Source: Fulvia fulva (Eukaryota; Ascomycota; Dothideomycetes; Mycosphaerellales; Mycosphaerellaceae). From it: a DNA stretch of 64,000 nucleotides. The notes beneath the pieces were generated by a model that worked only from the letters and a program-made list of their open reading frames with translations, ran no database searches and had not been told where the DNA came from. Below, piece by piece: positions 35,015 to 48,050 of this stretch; position 1 is the stretch's first letter; each line of letters opens with the position of its first letter. The position numbers were made by a program, and so were the translations under genes. The stretch is from assembly GCF_020509005.1 (NCBI RefSeq), contig NC_063021.1, forward strand, positions 496,001-560,000, given 5' to 3'.

Positions 35015-35751
35015 CTACGATATACCTAAGGAGTTCGACCTAACTAACTAAGGTTACCTACGTACTCTCTAAGAGGACAACCCGGTCACCCTAAACTCTC
35101 TAATCTAGAAGGCGACTTGGCTCTATAGGAAATGGCTAGAAGGCAAGAAGGCCTCGGCGCTAATAGTATAGCTATAAGACGCGAAAGCGGCGGATCTAGC
35201 GATAGAACAAGGCCTAGTCTAGTAATATAGCCTTAAGATAGTAGAAAAGTACTCCTTATCCTTTTGTGTCCTCTAATGCTTCAAATGCTAATAGTATAGA
35301 CACTAAACCTATACGTATATAAACAAGTAGGCCTACTCGAACTATATAGGAGACTATATGTCTAGGGACTATATATCGACCACGAGACGGTACGCGAACT
35401 GTCCGGGGTACTATCTATCGTATAGTACGGAATGCCTATAGCGGAAACTAGCGAAAAACAAGGCAATTATAAACAGAACCGTCGCCCTAAGATTCTACGG
35501 CGATCGTAAGGCTAGCCTATACCGGAACTAACTAGCGGCGGTTAGGTATAAGCGCCCTAGGGCCGAGAACGATATAAAGGATACGTAACCTAGGGCGTAC
35601 GGGACGCTACGTACTCTACTAGCTACGGCGAGGGAATCTAACTAGGCCCGGCTCCCCTTTAGTATATAGCCGATAGGCGTAGACTAGGACGTATAGGGTA
35701 GTAGGACATAGGACGATATAGAGGAAATGATTATCGATGCCGATAACTAGC
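35015..35751 (+). pseudogene. LINE J ORF1, C-terminal half, RIP-broken
   Basis: Starts inside ORF1 (YDIPKEFDLTN) directly at the module junction, with no start codon of its own. It keeps the region homologous to D ORF1 and the knuckle series near 35275-35440 (FKC, CPGYYL), with Cys-to-Tyr changes. It overlaps the ORF2 start. Confidence 0.82.
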
Positions 35752-38700
35752 CTCGACACGCTTAGTATTATCTAGTATAACGTTAACTATAGTAAGGATA
35801 TAGTCTAGAACCATTTCCTATACGAGGCGGACCCGCGCGTCCACTACGTCCTTATAATCTAGGAGCTATAGATTAACCCGTACTATAAGAGACAAACGAC
35901 CTACAAGTTACTAGGCTATACGATATACCTACGAGGCGACGGTAGACCCCGTACGTGCTTCTATGTTAGTAAGGACATACTAGAATCCGACTAGGAGGTA
36001 GTATACTACGTAGACGAAGAAGGCGGGGGCGATATTACCTCCCTCTACGTAGGTAGTACCTAGATACACAACCTATATATATAACCGCTAGCCTCGAGGT
36101 CTAGCCGCGACCTAGGGGTCTATAGACACCTAGACAGTGCGCTTAAGAGACAAGGGTGCTACATCGTAGTAGGAGACTTTAATATATACTACCCTTCCTA
36201 GGAAAGCCTTATATAGCCGTACCCTATAGCCGACGAAGTACTCGACTTAATAGCGAGTAACGTAATTGCCCTTAATACCCCGAAGGACCTAGGTACCTAG
36301 AAGAGAGGGGGACTCTAAGGCACGATCGGCCTCTCCTAGATCTTAGATAGCTACTACTATACGGTAACCTACTATAGGATCGAATATAAACTCGAGGCGT
36401 CGTTAGACTATATACTAGTTAGGACCTCTATTACGATATAGATATAACGTATACTAGCGAGAACCCCTAAGCTAAACTAGGGAAAGGCCCACTAGGCTAA
36501 CATCTAGGCGTACCTCGATGACTCTAAGAGGCTAGTCCAGATCGCGTAGTAGCAATATAACAGTAAAGACGAGATAGACGAAGCAGTCTAGGAGTTAATA
36601 GACGAAATAAGAAAAGCGACCTTACTTTACGTTCCGCTTACCTAACTAATGATATAGTCTAAACTATACTAGACGCCGGAGTGTACTACGGTAGTAAGAG
36701 AAGTAAGGAGAGCCCGCCGGGTATAGACGAGCAGCTATAGCGAGGAGGCCTAGAACGTATATAGGGAGGTATACTAATAGAAGAAAGCTATAATACGGAG
36801 GGAGAAAGTAGTCGGCTAGAGGGCTATAGTAGAAGAAATCGCCGGCAAGCTAGCGAGGATGTAGAAGCTAGCGAAACAGGCCCGATAGGACCCTATATAG
36901 GGCCCCTCCTTCTCTATCCTAGCGCTATAATCGCCTAGTAGCCCGGTTAGCGACCCCGAGGCTAAGGCGCGTCTACTAGCTAGTAAGTTCTTCCCGCCCC
37001 TAGTCGAGGCTAATCTAAGCGACATAAATAGCTCTACTCCCCTAGCCCCTAGTATCGCGGTCTAATAGGAGGTGTCCGAGGGAGAAGTTACCGCTATACT
37101 AAGGAAGTTACCGGCGAAGAAAGCCCCGGGGCCGGATAGGATCCTAAACGAGCTACTAAAGAAGTGTAGAGATCAACTAGCCCTAGTAGTTATAGCGATC
37201 TTTAACGCCTACCTATAGACCGGATACTACCCGATAGCTTTTAAACAATCGACGATAGTGGTCCTACGTAAGCCGTAAAAGGAAGACTATACGTAGGTAA
37301 AGTCGTACCGCCTAATTACGCTCCTTAGTACTCTTAGGAAGGCGCTTAAGAAGCTAGTTATAACGAGACTCTCCGAGGCGGTAGAGGAACACTCCCTACT
37401 CCCGGACACCCAGATAGGTACGCGCCTATAGCGATCGACGCTATCCGCGATAGAACTTATCACCTCTTAGGTAAAGGCTATCTAGTATAAGAATAGGGAC
37501 AAGGTAGCTTCCTTACTTAGCCTAGACATATCGGGAGCCTTCGACTACGTGTTATACCCGCGGCTACTCTATATCCTAAGGTCGAAAGGACTCCCTAAGT
37601 AGCTTATTAACTTCGTACGGTCCTACCTCTAAAACCGTAGTACGTCGATCCTAGTCGGCTAGTATAGAAGCCCATTTTAAGCAGTCTATACTAGAATCCT
37701 ATAAGGCTTAAAATTAGTACCTATTCTATTCCTCTTCTTTATAGCGACGCTACTCCTAGCCCTAGAATCCTAGAACACCGCTACGAGCGGCTTCGTAGAC
37801 GATACGAATATCCTAGCGTAGTCTTCCTCGACTAAGGAGAACTATAGGCTACTAGAAGAGAAGCACAAGATCTACGAGGACTAGGCTAGGAGGTACGGGG
37901 CTCGGTTTGCCCTAGAAAAGTACAATCTAATACACTTTACGCGCCGGCTACGGTTCTATAATATATAAGCTTCTATCTAGATATAGGGGTATACGACTAA
38001 CCCGGCAAATCAGCTTAGGATCCTCGGACTATAGGTAGACCCGGCGCTACGGTAGAGGAAGTACGTATAGGCAATATTACGGAAAGCTAAACAGAATATA
38101 GCATTATACTAGAGGCTCACTACGTCTATATAGGGGGCGGACTTCCGGTAGTCACGACTTCTATATACGGCTATTATACGGCTAGTCCTTACCTATAGTA
38201 GCTAAGTATAGTCCTTAGGCGAGAGGGCCTACCTATCGAAGGGACTCGTCGCGCCGCTAGCGAAGATCTAAAACCAATGCCTAAGGAAGGTTACCGGCGT
38301 ATATAAGTCGATACTAACGAGGATACTTAAGTACGAGACCGCTATACCGCCGATCGACCTATATATCTAGGGACTACGGACCTCCTACTTAGGTAAGTCG
38401 GCATAGTACCTAGTATAGAAGGTCATCGCTAGTATAGTCGTAAGAGCCCGCGAATTAGTACTAGCGTATAAGGGCATTCGACCCGGAAACGAGCCGAACT
38501 ACCGGGTAAGGGACGAATAGCTAGTAATACGGTAGGAAGGTAAGAAGTCGTTTATAGAGTAACTATAGAAAGAGAGGTAGGACAACTAGGGTGTAGGGCA
38601 TAGTAGACGCCCTTAGCTAGCGGGACAACCTAAGGGATAGTTAGCTATAAAATCCGCGGTTAAGCACCCCCTTAAGCTTATCTACTACCGCCTTACGAGG

Positions 38701-39102
38701 GTATAGAGTAGTATAGTAACCTAACTACGAAGCGAACACATCGGCCTCTAGGGGTACCTATTATAGAGGAAGGTTCTAGGATATACGAATACTAGCTACC
38801 CCTACGGCTATCGCTCCTAGAACGTACGGTACGTACTGCTCGTCTATCCGAGGTAGTCGCTAGGAAGGGGGGAGTAGATAGTAAAGGCGAGGAACCGGAC
38901 GATTAGGGTACTTCTTAATAACGCTAAGGACCTACGGCGTATTACGAACTAGATACTAGAGAAGGGCTAGCTAGAATAGTACCGCCTAGTAGGAATAGTG
39001 TAGGAAGAGAGGGTACGACGTAGCGCGAGAAGACCGGCTAGGAGCGGGGGCTAACGGGGTAGTAATATAGACTACGTACGTTTAGGGGGAAAGCTAATCT
39101 AG
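35737..39102 (+). pseudogene. LINE J ORF2 (endonuclease-reverse transcriptase), RIP-broken
   Basis: From ATG 35737 (MPITSLDTLS) to TAG 39100-39102: 1,121 codons, the same count as LINE A ORF2. The endonuclease shows YNVNYSKD and GDFNIYY near 36176. RT shows KKAPGPDR near 37120, SLDISGAFDYV near 37525 and an intact catalytic GFVDDTN near 37790. The C-terminal Cys/His remnant is near 38795. Many TAG/TAA codons make it non-functional, and several Trp and Cys codons are lost as well. Confidence 0.9.
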
Positions 39103-39229
39103 ATAAGGAGTAGTCGGGGGCGGGAAGGGTTTTTACCTATTCGGGTTTCCCTTTGTATATAACAATAGATATATACCTATATAGGCCGAATAGGGCCCTA
39201 GAATAGGGGAATAACAAATCTATCTATCT

Positions 39230-39324
39230 ATTATTACCCTTACTTCTCGCGCTCTCTACCAAGCTAATAGTCTAACTAGGCATTAATTTAACTATACCGG
39301 GTGTTTTCTTCTATATACTACGTA
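39230..39324. repeat. 95-bp target-site duplication of chimera J, right copy
   Basis: Second copy of 33841-33935. LINE K ORF1 continues from it to 39383 on the minus strand. Confidence 0.9.
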
Positions 39325-39383
39325 TCTTATGTCCTCCTTCCGTTTTTAGTACTCTTAGGTTACGTAATTACTAGTATAGTAGG
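39325..39383 (-). pseudogene. LINE K ORF1, knuckle-region fragment
   Basis: A short piece of K ORF1 between chimera J and gypsy B. Bases 39379-39383 (GTAGG) are the left target duplication of gypsy B; K resumes at 46600. On the minus strand the piece covers part of the zinc-knuckle region matching LINE G near 17050-17110. Confidence 0.8.
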
Positions 39384-39567
39384 TGTTATAGGTAGCCCGC
39401 GACCCCCTACTATCGCTACGTCGGCCCGGCTAAACCGCGGACCTTCCGTATCGGGTTAGCGCGGCTTAGCTTTGCTTTATAACTTTGCCGCGCCTCGCGC
39501 TCCTCTTTCGTAGCTTCGTAGAACAATAACTATCTCGTTCGGACCCTATAATACGCGCGCCCTTATA
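39384..39567 (+). repeat. Gypsy B 5' LTR
   Basis: 184 bp, starting TGTTATAGG and ending CCCTTATA. It matches 46416-46599 at equal length, with differences mostly of the RIP type. Confidence 0.95.
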
Positions 39568-41900
39568 GTTTGTTCTACTACCCTACCTAGATCGCGTATC
39601 TAGGTAAGGGGCGCGTAATAATAGGAATAGACAGAACCGTAGAACTCGAGAACGCGTAGAGTCGTATCATAATATAGAACACGGTAAGGCGTATAGCGCG
39701 TAGATGCCTAGAGAACGTAACGTAGCGACATTATTAGTAGGTAGTCGCGCGCTTGTAGACAGTTAGGATATAGGCACCGTTACGCCTCCCCCGAACCTAG
39801 ACAACATGACTTTATAAATAGCGAACGGCGGCATACTACCGCTACCTAAGCCTAAGGGCAAAAGCAAGTAGCGTATATCTCTTTTCCCCGACCTCTCCTC
39901 TTTCTCTTAGAGTTAGACATAGGACGATAACCGGCGGGTTATAGTAGACACCGGTGTCGCGCTATAATAAGAGATTAATTAAGCTTACTAGAAGGCCTTC
40001 GAGCGAGAAGAAGGTAGTAAGATTGACTTTATAGAACTATTCGAGTTCAAGCTCGAAGAGAACCTAGGCGGCGACCTAGACGAGGTGTATCTATTACTCG
40101 ACGAGGTAGAACATATTCTCGTATCCGAATACTAGAATGTTACCCTAGATAACCTTACGACCCTTATATCCTAACACCCGAAGACTACCTACGACTTCGT
40201 ACTATAAGTAGTTAATACGGCGATTACTAAGGGTAGACAACTCGATATAATAGAGCGAGCTAACGACCTCTAGAACACCTAGTACACTACGCTATATACC
40301 GAATACGACCGCATCTATAAGATGCTACGAAGTAAAGAGCTTGTTATATAGAAAATAGTAGCAGATCTTAAGAGTAAGAAGGATTACGACCTAGCTAAGT
40401 TATAAGAGCTAGAGAAGAAATATAAGGAAGCTAATAACCTATATAAGCAGTTTAGCGAGATCTACGAGAAGGAGAAGAAGAAGGCACAAGATGCTAAGGT
40501 GAAGAACTAGGCCCTATAACAAGAAGTCGATAACCTAAAGGCTCGGCTTAAGGTAGGAGATACTATATAGAACGGAGGTAGGGGCCGCTTAGGCCGCCGA
40601 CCCTCTCGTTCCCGCCTACGCGAGACCTTACTCGAGTAGCTATTACGTAGGTATCGCGAAGCTACTAGTAGAGGTAGCGGTAGCGGTAGTAGTAATCATA
40701 ATAGAGACGACTATAACCGTAGTAATAATAGCCGAGGATGTAATAACGACCGTCCGCGACTAGGACCTAATAATAGTCGTAACTCGAGAATACGTAACAC
40801 CCGTACCTAGATACTACTAGTTAACCTTCTAGAACGTCTCTTTACTATTGACCGCACCCTTACTCGCGGTATAGAGATCGGCAAGGGTGTGCCTGACCCT
40901 AAGCACTTTAAGAACAATAATGACCCTAATTTCGATAGCTAGTATAGTAGTGTTCTCCTAAAGCTAACTATAGTAACCTTCCGTACTAAGGTAGATAGTC
41001 TACGCTTCGTATATAGGTAGACGTAAGGTGATCCTTAGCGAAGTATTAAGCCGAGGATCCCTATGCCTAGATAGTAGTCCTTTAACGAGTTCAAGACTAG
41101 AGAAGAGTTATTAGATTAGATAATACGCTAATATAGTATACGTAATAAAGGAACTAAGGCTATAGTTAACATTGCTACCTATAAGTAAGAACAAGGCGAA
41201 ACCTTTATAGCCTTCTATACACGCTACTCGAAGTTACGCGCCTAGATGTTATAGACCGATAAGACCGAGCTTATACTATTCCGTAACCGACTAAACCGTA
41301 AGTACTTTATTAAGACCTTCGGCGACCGCGAAGTCGACCGCCGCCTAGATAGTATATAAGACGTTATCGAGGAGTATACCGTACTAGACGAGAGCTTCTA
41401 CGAGACAGATCGACTATACCCGTAGAAGGAGCGCCCCCGTAGTAATAGTAACTCGAACGGTAATAGCGGCTAGAATAACTAGAACAACGGTAACGTAGTT
41501 ACTAGTACCGCTACCGGTATAGTAGGTGCCTTAGTATAGCGCCTACTATAGTACGCTAGTACTAAGAAGAAGGAGGATCTACCGCTATATCTATAGAACC
41601 TACCTACGCTTCACCGTAAGTAGCGCGAAGACCTTAAGAAGTAGGGTAAGTACTACCGCTACCGTATAGGTTCTTACGTATCGACTAACCCTAAATGCCT
41701 AATATATAGGTACGATAGCGACTATCGCCTACCGCGTCTACGTAATACTACGCCGAATCCGAACGCGAACCTTAGTTCCCTAGCCGCCGATCCGTAGTAG
41801 GGAAATAGTACGACCGCTACCTAAGCGTAGTAGATAGCGGTCACCCGAACTTCCTAGGACAGAAAGAGTATAAGATTAAGAGACACGGAATGTAAGAGAC
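39568..41900 (+). pseudogene. Gypsy B gag, RIP-broken
   Basis: Reading through stops, a region at about 40320-40560 is strongly coiled-coil-like (LEKKYKEANNLYKQF, KEKKKAQDA). It is followed by an Arg-rich low-complexity stretch (40580-40800) and a capsid-like block (about 40830-41420). Near 41650-41710 a degenerate knuckle can be placed (YRYRIGSYV...KC, with Cys and His codons turned to Tyr). The first 100 bp after the LTR should hold the primer-binding site, which I could not assign to a tRNA. Confidence 0.7.
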
Positions 41901-44900
41901 GGTAATAGACTATAGTAAGGAGCTTAAGATATCGGTATACGTACTAGATAAATAATAGCTAGCTATACACCCTTATATATTATTACCCGTAATAATATAA
42001 TATAGAAAGGCTCGCGGCCTTATAGATTCTGCTTCTACCTCTCTCTTTCTTGACTAGAAATTTATACGTAAATATATAACAACCCTAATCCCTTTGACGT
42101 AAAGCCGACGACTAATACTAGGAGATAGAACGGCTACTATACGGTAGATTATATACGCGGCCCTTATAGACGTAGTTATCGGCGATTATTACGAGTAAAT
42201 GTTATACTACGTTACCGACCTCGAATATAATATCGTCTTTAGCCTACCGTAGCTTATAGCGTATAACCTAAACATCTTCTAGGAGATAGGCGAGGTGGTA
42301 TTCAGATTGGATTACTATTTTGGTTACTATCTACAGAATAAGACATCGATAATAGTATAATCCCTAAACTATCGCGAGAAGAAGAAGTAGGCACTGGTAC
42401 GGTACGGACTAGAGCCCTTTACTAGAGAAGTAGCGAGCTTTATAGTAGGAGGGGCGGAGCTAAACGTCTTATTATATGACCTAGAAGACATAGACGATGA
42501 AGAAGTGGACTACTAGGGCGTTTCTTAACGCGCGTAGGGAATGTACGCGCACCGGCCTAGGGCTAAGTGCTTCTACATTATGCCTACTAGGCGTAAGAGC
42601 GACGACGGAGAGCTTAAGCTAAGTGTAATGGCTACTAATGATCTGGACCAATTCTTAAACAAGCAGTTTAATCACAACCCGAAGGAGAAGTTACCGCCGA
42701 TATACTACGATATTACGGACGCTTTCTTAGCTAAGGATTATAAAGGACTCCTACCTTACCGACTAGGCGTAGATTATAAGATTTATATTAAGCCTAATAG
42801 TCTATAAGAGCTACTATACCGCAAGCCCTACGGCCTAGCTAAGAAGGAGAACGAGGCAGTTAAGAAATGGCTAGACGAGTAAACATCTAAAGGGAAGGTA
42901 CGGAAAGTAGGGCAAAAGACGAGCTAGTCTCCTATACTAGTACTAGTAGTACGTAAGCCTAGAGGTAGGCTACGTGTTTATATCGACTATAGAGGATTAA
43001 ATGCGATTACTATCAAGAACCGGTATCCGATTCCCTTAATATAAGAGACGCTTAACCGTATATACGGTAAGAAGTACTTTACGAAGCTAGACATTATAGT
43101 AGCCTTTAACAAGTTACGGATAGCTAAAGGGTACGAGTAGTTAACGGCGTTTGCGACACGATACGGCATCTACGAGTATCTAGTGCTGCTATTCGGCTTA
43201 TATAACGGACTAGCATCGTTCTAATTATATATTAATAAGGTCTTATAAGAACACCTAGACGACTTTGTGTCGGCCTACCTAGATAACGTACTTATCTTTA
43301 GTAACACCTTAGAGGAGCACATTGAACACGTGCGGAAGGTTCTTACTAAGCTACGCGATGTAGGACTTATAGTAGACATCGATAAAAGCGAATTCTACTA
43401 ATAGAAGGTGAGGTATCTTAGGCTAATTATAACCCCTAACGGTATCGAGATAGACCCCGAGAAACTCGAATGTATTTAGATATAGGAAGCTCCTAAGAAC
43501 CTGAAGGATGTCTAGGCCTTCCTTAGATTTACTAACTTCTATAGGCGGTTTATCGAAGCATTTTCGCGTATAGCTACTCCTCTTACAAACCTGACCAAGT
43601 CGGACGGACTAAGTAATCATAAGAACAGAAGGATTCAATAGTCACTAGATTGCTAACGAGCCTTTGACAATTTGAAAGCTACGTTTAGTAAAGCCGGTAT
43701 GCTCGTACATTATGTACTAGGTAGGGAAACGGTAGTAGAGACAGATTCTTTAGATTTTGTAAACGCCGGCGTGCTTTCGTAGTATAACGAGAAGGGTGTG
43801 CTACATCCTGTAGCCTTCTACTCGAAGAAGTTGAGTCTATAGGAGTGTAATTATGAAATCTATAACAAGGAACTGTTAGCTATTATTAAGGCTTTTAAGG
43901 AATAGAGACCCGAGCTCGCCTACGAAGTAGATAATAAGGACTTATAGCTAGTCAAGATTTATACCGACTATAAGAACCTAGAATACTTTATAAAGACAAA
44001 GTAGCTAAATCGGCGACAAGCGCGTTAGGCTAGGTTCTTGTTATAGTTTAACTTTAAGATAATATACCGTCTAGGACTTTAAGGTACAAAGCTAGACAGC
44101 CTAACGAGACGTAGCTAGGACCTTCCGTAGGGGGTAAACGACCCTCGGAACTAGTATTAGCATTAGACATTACTACCTCCTAAGCGATTCCTTAAGATCG
44201 CCTTACTATAGGCAATAGTAGAAGATATGCCGGAAGAAGAGGAACTAGTATAGCTAGACCCTAAAGCTAAAGAGTTTATACCTATAGAACGAGATACGCC
44301 TACTAAATAACCGGCGACGCGTAAAAGTTAACGGGAAGCCGAACTCGAGTATTAAATGTCGACGGCGTACGTAACCGATAACGAGCTTAAGACCGCGATC
44401 AAGGACCTATAGAAAGACCGTACTCCTATACTACTATAGAGAGCGAAGATTTACCTAGTACACTATAAAGTAGATAGCGACCTACTATATATTCGAAATT
44501 AATACGACGGCTAGAGCTTATAGGTACTAAATGACCAAGCCTTATAGACTAGGATAATTAAGATAAACTATAACGCTCTAGTAGTAGGCTATCTAGGACG
44601 AGCTCGTACTTATAAACTCGTAGCACGTAAATTCTACTAGCCTAGATTAGCGAGATCCGTACGTAGATATACCGCGAATTGCCGTACCTACTATATAACA
44701 AAATCTCTACACTCCTAGCTACTAGGATTATTATAGCTACTTCCTATTCTAGATCGGCCTTAGAAACATATTGTAGTCGACTTCGTTATCGGACTCCTAG
44801 ATAGTACTCTTGACGGTATAGTCTATAACAACATTATGACCGTTACTAATAGGCTTACTAAGGAAGTCGAGCTGATCCCTATTAGCGTAATAACAGTATA

Positions 44901-46390
44901 GAATACGGCAAGGCTTTTCCTTAAATATATGTTCTGTCGGCGCGGGTTTCCTAACACTATTATATCAGACCGTAGTAAGTAGTAGGTTACTACCTTCTAG
45001 AAGAAACACTATAAGATACTCCGTATAAATCGTAAGCTAAGTTCTTCGTATTACCTAGAAACTAATAGACAGTCAGAACGTACTAACTAGGCGATAGAAT
45101 AGTATCTTCGTATAATTACTAATAAGGCATAGGATGACTAGGTAGAATGGCTATACCTTGCTCAGTTCGCGATCAATAATTACCTATCCGAGGCTACTAG
45201 TATATCGCCGTTCTACGCTACCTTAGGCTATAACCCTAAGTTTATAGAGCGAGTTGACCTAAACGCTAGAAAGGAGGGAGGACTAACTACTCTCTAGCGA
45301 CTAGATACGCGATCAGTAGAAACCTTTATACGTCGAATTTACGAGCTTTATAAGCACCTTTAAGAGAATATACGAATGTTATAAGCTCTCTAAGTAGAAG
45401 TAGCAAACCGCTACCGAAGCATTCCTCTAGACTATAAGGTAGGTAATTAGGTATATCTTAGTACTAAGAACATCCGTACGACTCGACTATCTAAGAAGCT
45501 AGATAGGAAATATGCCGGCCCTTACTAGATTACGGAAGTTATGCCGGCTAGACTCTCTTATCGACTAAAACTATTAGACGCTCTAGTAGGACTTAATAAC
45601 TGCTTCTATACTTTACTACTATAACGAGCCGACTACCCTAATTTCCTACTACTTAAAGGGTAGTATCTAGCGCCGCTACTACCGATAACTATCGAACCTA
45701 ACACTACCGAGGCTAATATAGTAGCCGATATAGTAGTAGCACCTACGTATATATACGAGGTAGGAAAGATCCTTAACATATATACCCGTAAGCGGGTAGG
45801 TAAGGTAAAGAAGGGGCATAAGCGTAAGGTAGATATATAGTATAAGGTGAAATAGGCTAGATATTAGAACGAGGAGGATAGTGAGACCTAGTAACCTATA
45901 GAGGACATACTTAAACACGCGGCCGCCGCTATTATAGACTTTTACTATAACCGGCCGGAGTTGTCTACGCCTATAGGCTTCGTAGCTCTATCTAACTAGT
46001 CCCTACTAGCTACTAAGGTGCTCGGGCTTAATACGATTAGGGTCATTCCGAAAGACACCGTTACGAATAAGTCGCCTCGAGCCTTACCTCTAATAGAATC
46101 TGCTCCGTACATATTCGATACTCGAGTAGAGCCTATAGAGCCTATAATAATACCTAACTTTGGTTATAAGGATTATACGCGAGTGCTAGCCGAAGACAGA
46201 CGTAGGTCTAGGGCAAGCTAGCTAACTAGGCAATATGTTTCTCGAAGGAAGCCGGTCGAGGATAGTCTTAATAGAGCGAATGCGATGTTATCGGATGACG
46301 ATAGGGCACTAGAGGATAATGAGGCGTTCGCGCGATTATAGAGCTCGATAGGCAAGTAGCCTTATAAGGTAGATAACGCTTAGAGGACTA
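41901..46390 (+). pseudogene. Gypsy B pol (protease, RT, RNase H, integrase, chromodomain-like), RIP-broken
   Basis: Protease: LIDSAST near 42012. [17 protein letters not shown] near 42978, [11 protein letters not shown] near 43078 and catalytic YLDNVLIFS at about 43279-43305, with the second Asp changed to Asn. RNase H: ETDSLDF near 43740, YNKELLAIIKAFKE near 43860. Integrase: YTANCRTYY finger remnant near 44675, VVDFVIGLL near 44768, IISDRS near 44960, RQSERTN near 45070. A chromodomain-like stretch lies at about 45790-45960 (KRKVDI to IIDFYYNRPEL). The longest uninterrupted piece, 42541-42807 (88 codons), covers the linker before RT. Confidence 0.92.
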
Positions 46391-46400
46391 AGGCGTGTTT

Positions 46401-46415
46401 TAGGAGGGGGGATAC
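46401..46415 (+). other. Gypsy B polypurine tract
   Basis: taggaggggggatac directly before the 3' LTR at 46416; the purine run is the plus-strand primer site expected there. Confidence 0.75.
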
Positions 46416-46599
46416 TATTACGGGCAGCCCGCGACCCCCTACTATAGCTACGTCGGCCCGGCTAAACCGCGGACCTTCCGTATCGGGTTAGCGCGGCTTA
46501 GCTTTACTTTATAACTTCGCCGCGCCTCGCGCTCCTCTTTCGTAGCTTCGTAGAACAACAACTATCTCGTTCGGACCCTATAATACGCGCGCCCTTATA
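46416..46599 (+). repeat. Gypsy B 3' LTR
   Basis: 184 bp from TATTACGGGC to CCCTTATA, followed by the duplication GTAGG at 46600-46604. The initial TG has become TA by RIP. Confidence 0.95.
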
Positions 46600-47465
46600 G
46601 TAGGAGTAGACTAGTATAGCTTTACTATACTTTAGGGCAATATGTCCGTACTATTAATAGTTAAAATATTAAAGAATTCTATAGTTACTCTAATAGATTT
46701 CTATATCTAGCCTCTTAAAGTCCTAGTATAACCCTTAGTCTAAGACCTTGTTCGCTTACTCTAGTATTATAACCTATAAGATTAGCGAGGAGGCCCTCTT
46801 ACCCTCCTCTAGCTCCTTCTTAACCTACGCTATCTTTATGATCTATAGTCCTAGTACTATTACCTAGTTTTGCCTCTAGAGGTTTAGTATATCTATTTAT
46901 ATATTCAAGGTTCGTAGGACCCTATACGTAATTACTATATACTATTAATAGGAGACTTTCGCTATACTCCCGATATTTAGTATCTACTCCTTATTTATTT
47001 CGAGGGCCTTCTTATCCTATACGTATACTATAAACAGCTTGACCCCTTTATTATCTACCCTTACTCCTACTATGCCCTTTACTCCGATCTTCTCGACTAT
47101 CTCCCTCCCGGTTATCTTTCCTATCTCTTCCTTCTCTTTCTAGTCCGTAATATAGACTCGTAGTACTATACTGTAGGGGGGGGTAGGTTAGCTCGCGATT
47201 ATTACCTAGGTCGTTAGGCCCTAGGTCTATCTCGGGTCTCTTTAAGGGTTGTTTCTCGCGTCTCGTATTACTACCTCGATTGCCCTATTGATCGTAGTGC
47301 TTATTTATCGTTTAGTCTCCCGAGTAGTTCGCTTATTACTCCTTTTAGTACTCTCTCTAGAAATCTCCCTTCTTCTACCGCTACTATCTCTTCCGCCTTC
47401 TTATAGAGCGTCCTCTACTCGTCTCCCCCTTACTCTCGGTCGTCTACTACCGTCGTCGTCGCTAT
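46600..47465 (-). pseudogene. LINE K ORF1, N-terminal part, RIP-broken
   Basis: The remaining 5' part of K ORF1 on the minus strand, matching LINE G 16180-17050. The position of the G start codon (ATG GCG ACG) reads ATA at 47463-47465, so the start itself was removed by RIP. The knuckle region is near 46640-46690. Confidence 0.83.
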
Positions 47466-47603
47466 ATCGTCTACATTCCGCCGCGTAAAATCCCCTCTAG
47501 AATCTACGGGGGATAGTAGGTCAGACCTTATATAACGTAGCTTCCTATTCCTATAAATAAGACTAAAAGTGCTACGCTATATCAAATATTACGTTTACTA
47601 TCC
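47466..47603 (-). other. LINE K 5' untranslated region
   Basis: About 138 bp between the ORF1 start and the target duplication at 47604. LINE G lacks this part, having only about 17 bp before its ATG, so K may hold the fuller 5' end of family gamma. No promoter motif could be recognised. Confidence 0.55.
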
Positions 47604-48050
47604 TAAGATAATATATAGTAGTTAGTATATAACACTACTAATATATCCTTAAAGATTAGATTTTCGCCTTATATCGCTAAATACGATATATTCGAAAGCT
47701 CTTATTAAGGCTATTCTAACGATCTATAAAGTAGGCTACTACCCCTAGAATTAAGGGAGTTCTACCTTATTTAATTTAGATAGCTTAAAGTTCTCTTTAC
47801 TTTATTTCTTTAGCTCTAAACGCTGTAGAGGTGCCTAGCTATATTAGGTAACTCCTAGGTAATAGTAGTCTAGGCTACGGTACTACCGGCGTCTACGGCT
47901 CTATAGACGAAGCTCCCCTAAGATAACTAGTAGTAACTTATAGAGGACGTAAAAAGTATAGAAACTAACGATTAGCTCCTATACCGGTCTCTATAGGTAA
48001 TGATTACTTAGCTACGTACGGCGCTTATACTATTATATTACCGAGGGTAA
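47604..48050 (+). pseudogene. Segment X ORF, part 2, joining family alpha ORF1
   Basis: Begins with the right copy of the LINE K duplication and continues the frame of 29498-29969 (QLVYNTTNISLKIRF). From about 47672 the sequence matches LINE A from its first base onward (the FESSYQGYSND stretch), with no frame change. It is cut at 48050 by gypsy C; GGTAA at 48046-48050 is the left duplication. Stops are all TAG/TAA of Gln type. Confidence 0.75.

Larger units (their letters stand above)
33936..39229 (+). mobile_element. Chimeric LINE J: 5' module fused to family alpha LINE
   Basis: A plus-strand insertion in LINE K. Module copy 2 (33938-35014) is followed without a gap by family alpha LINE sequence from a point matching about 735 of LINE A, running to the tail (ATCT)n at about 39219-39229. 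The 95-bp target duplication encloses the composite. It is more RIP-damaged than chimera H. The LINE part keeps ORF1 from its middle onwards and all of ORF2. Confidence 0.92.
39384..46599 (+). mobile_element. Gypsy element B (Ty3/gypsy chromovirus)
   Basis: 7,216 bp with two 184-bp LTRs and the 5-bp duplication GTAGG (39379-39383 and 46600-46604), inserted in LINE K ORF1. Internal order: gag, protease, RT, RNase H, integrase, chromodomain-like tail, polypurine tract. It belongs to the same family as gypsy C. RIP stops occur throughout, though a stretch near 42280-43950 keeps more CpA and TpG than the rest. Confidence 0.95.

Noticed and set aside
39568..39620. tRNA gene or clear primer-binding site after the gypsy B LTR
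   Set aside because: A short hairpin is visible, but no tRNA fold and no match I could assign to a tRNA 3' end.
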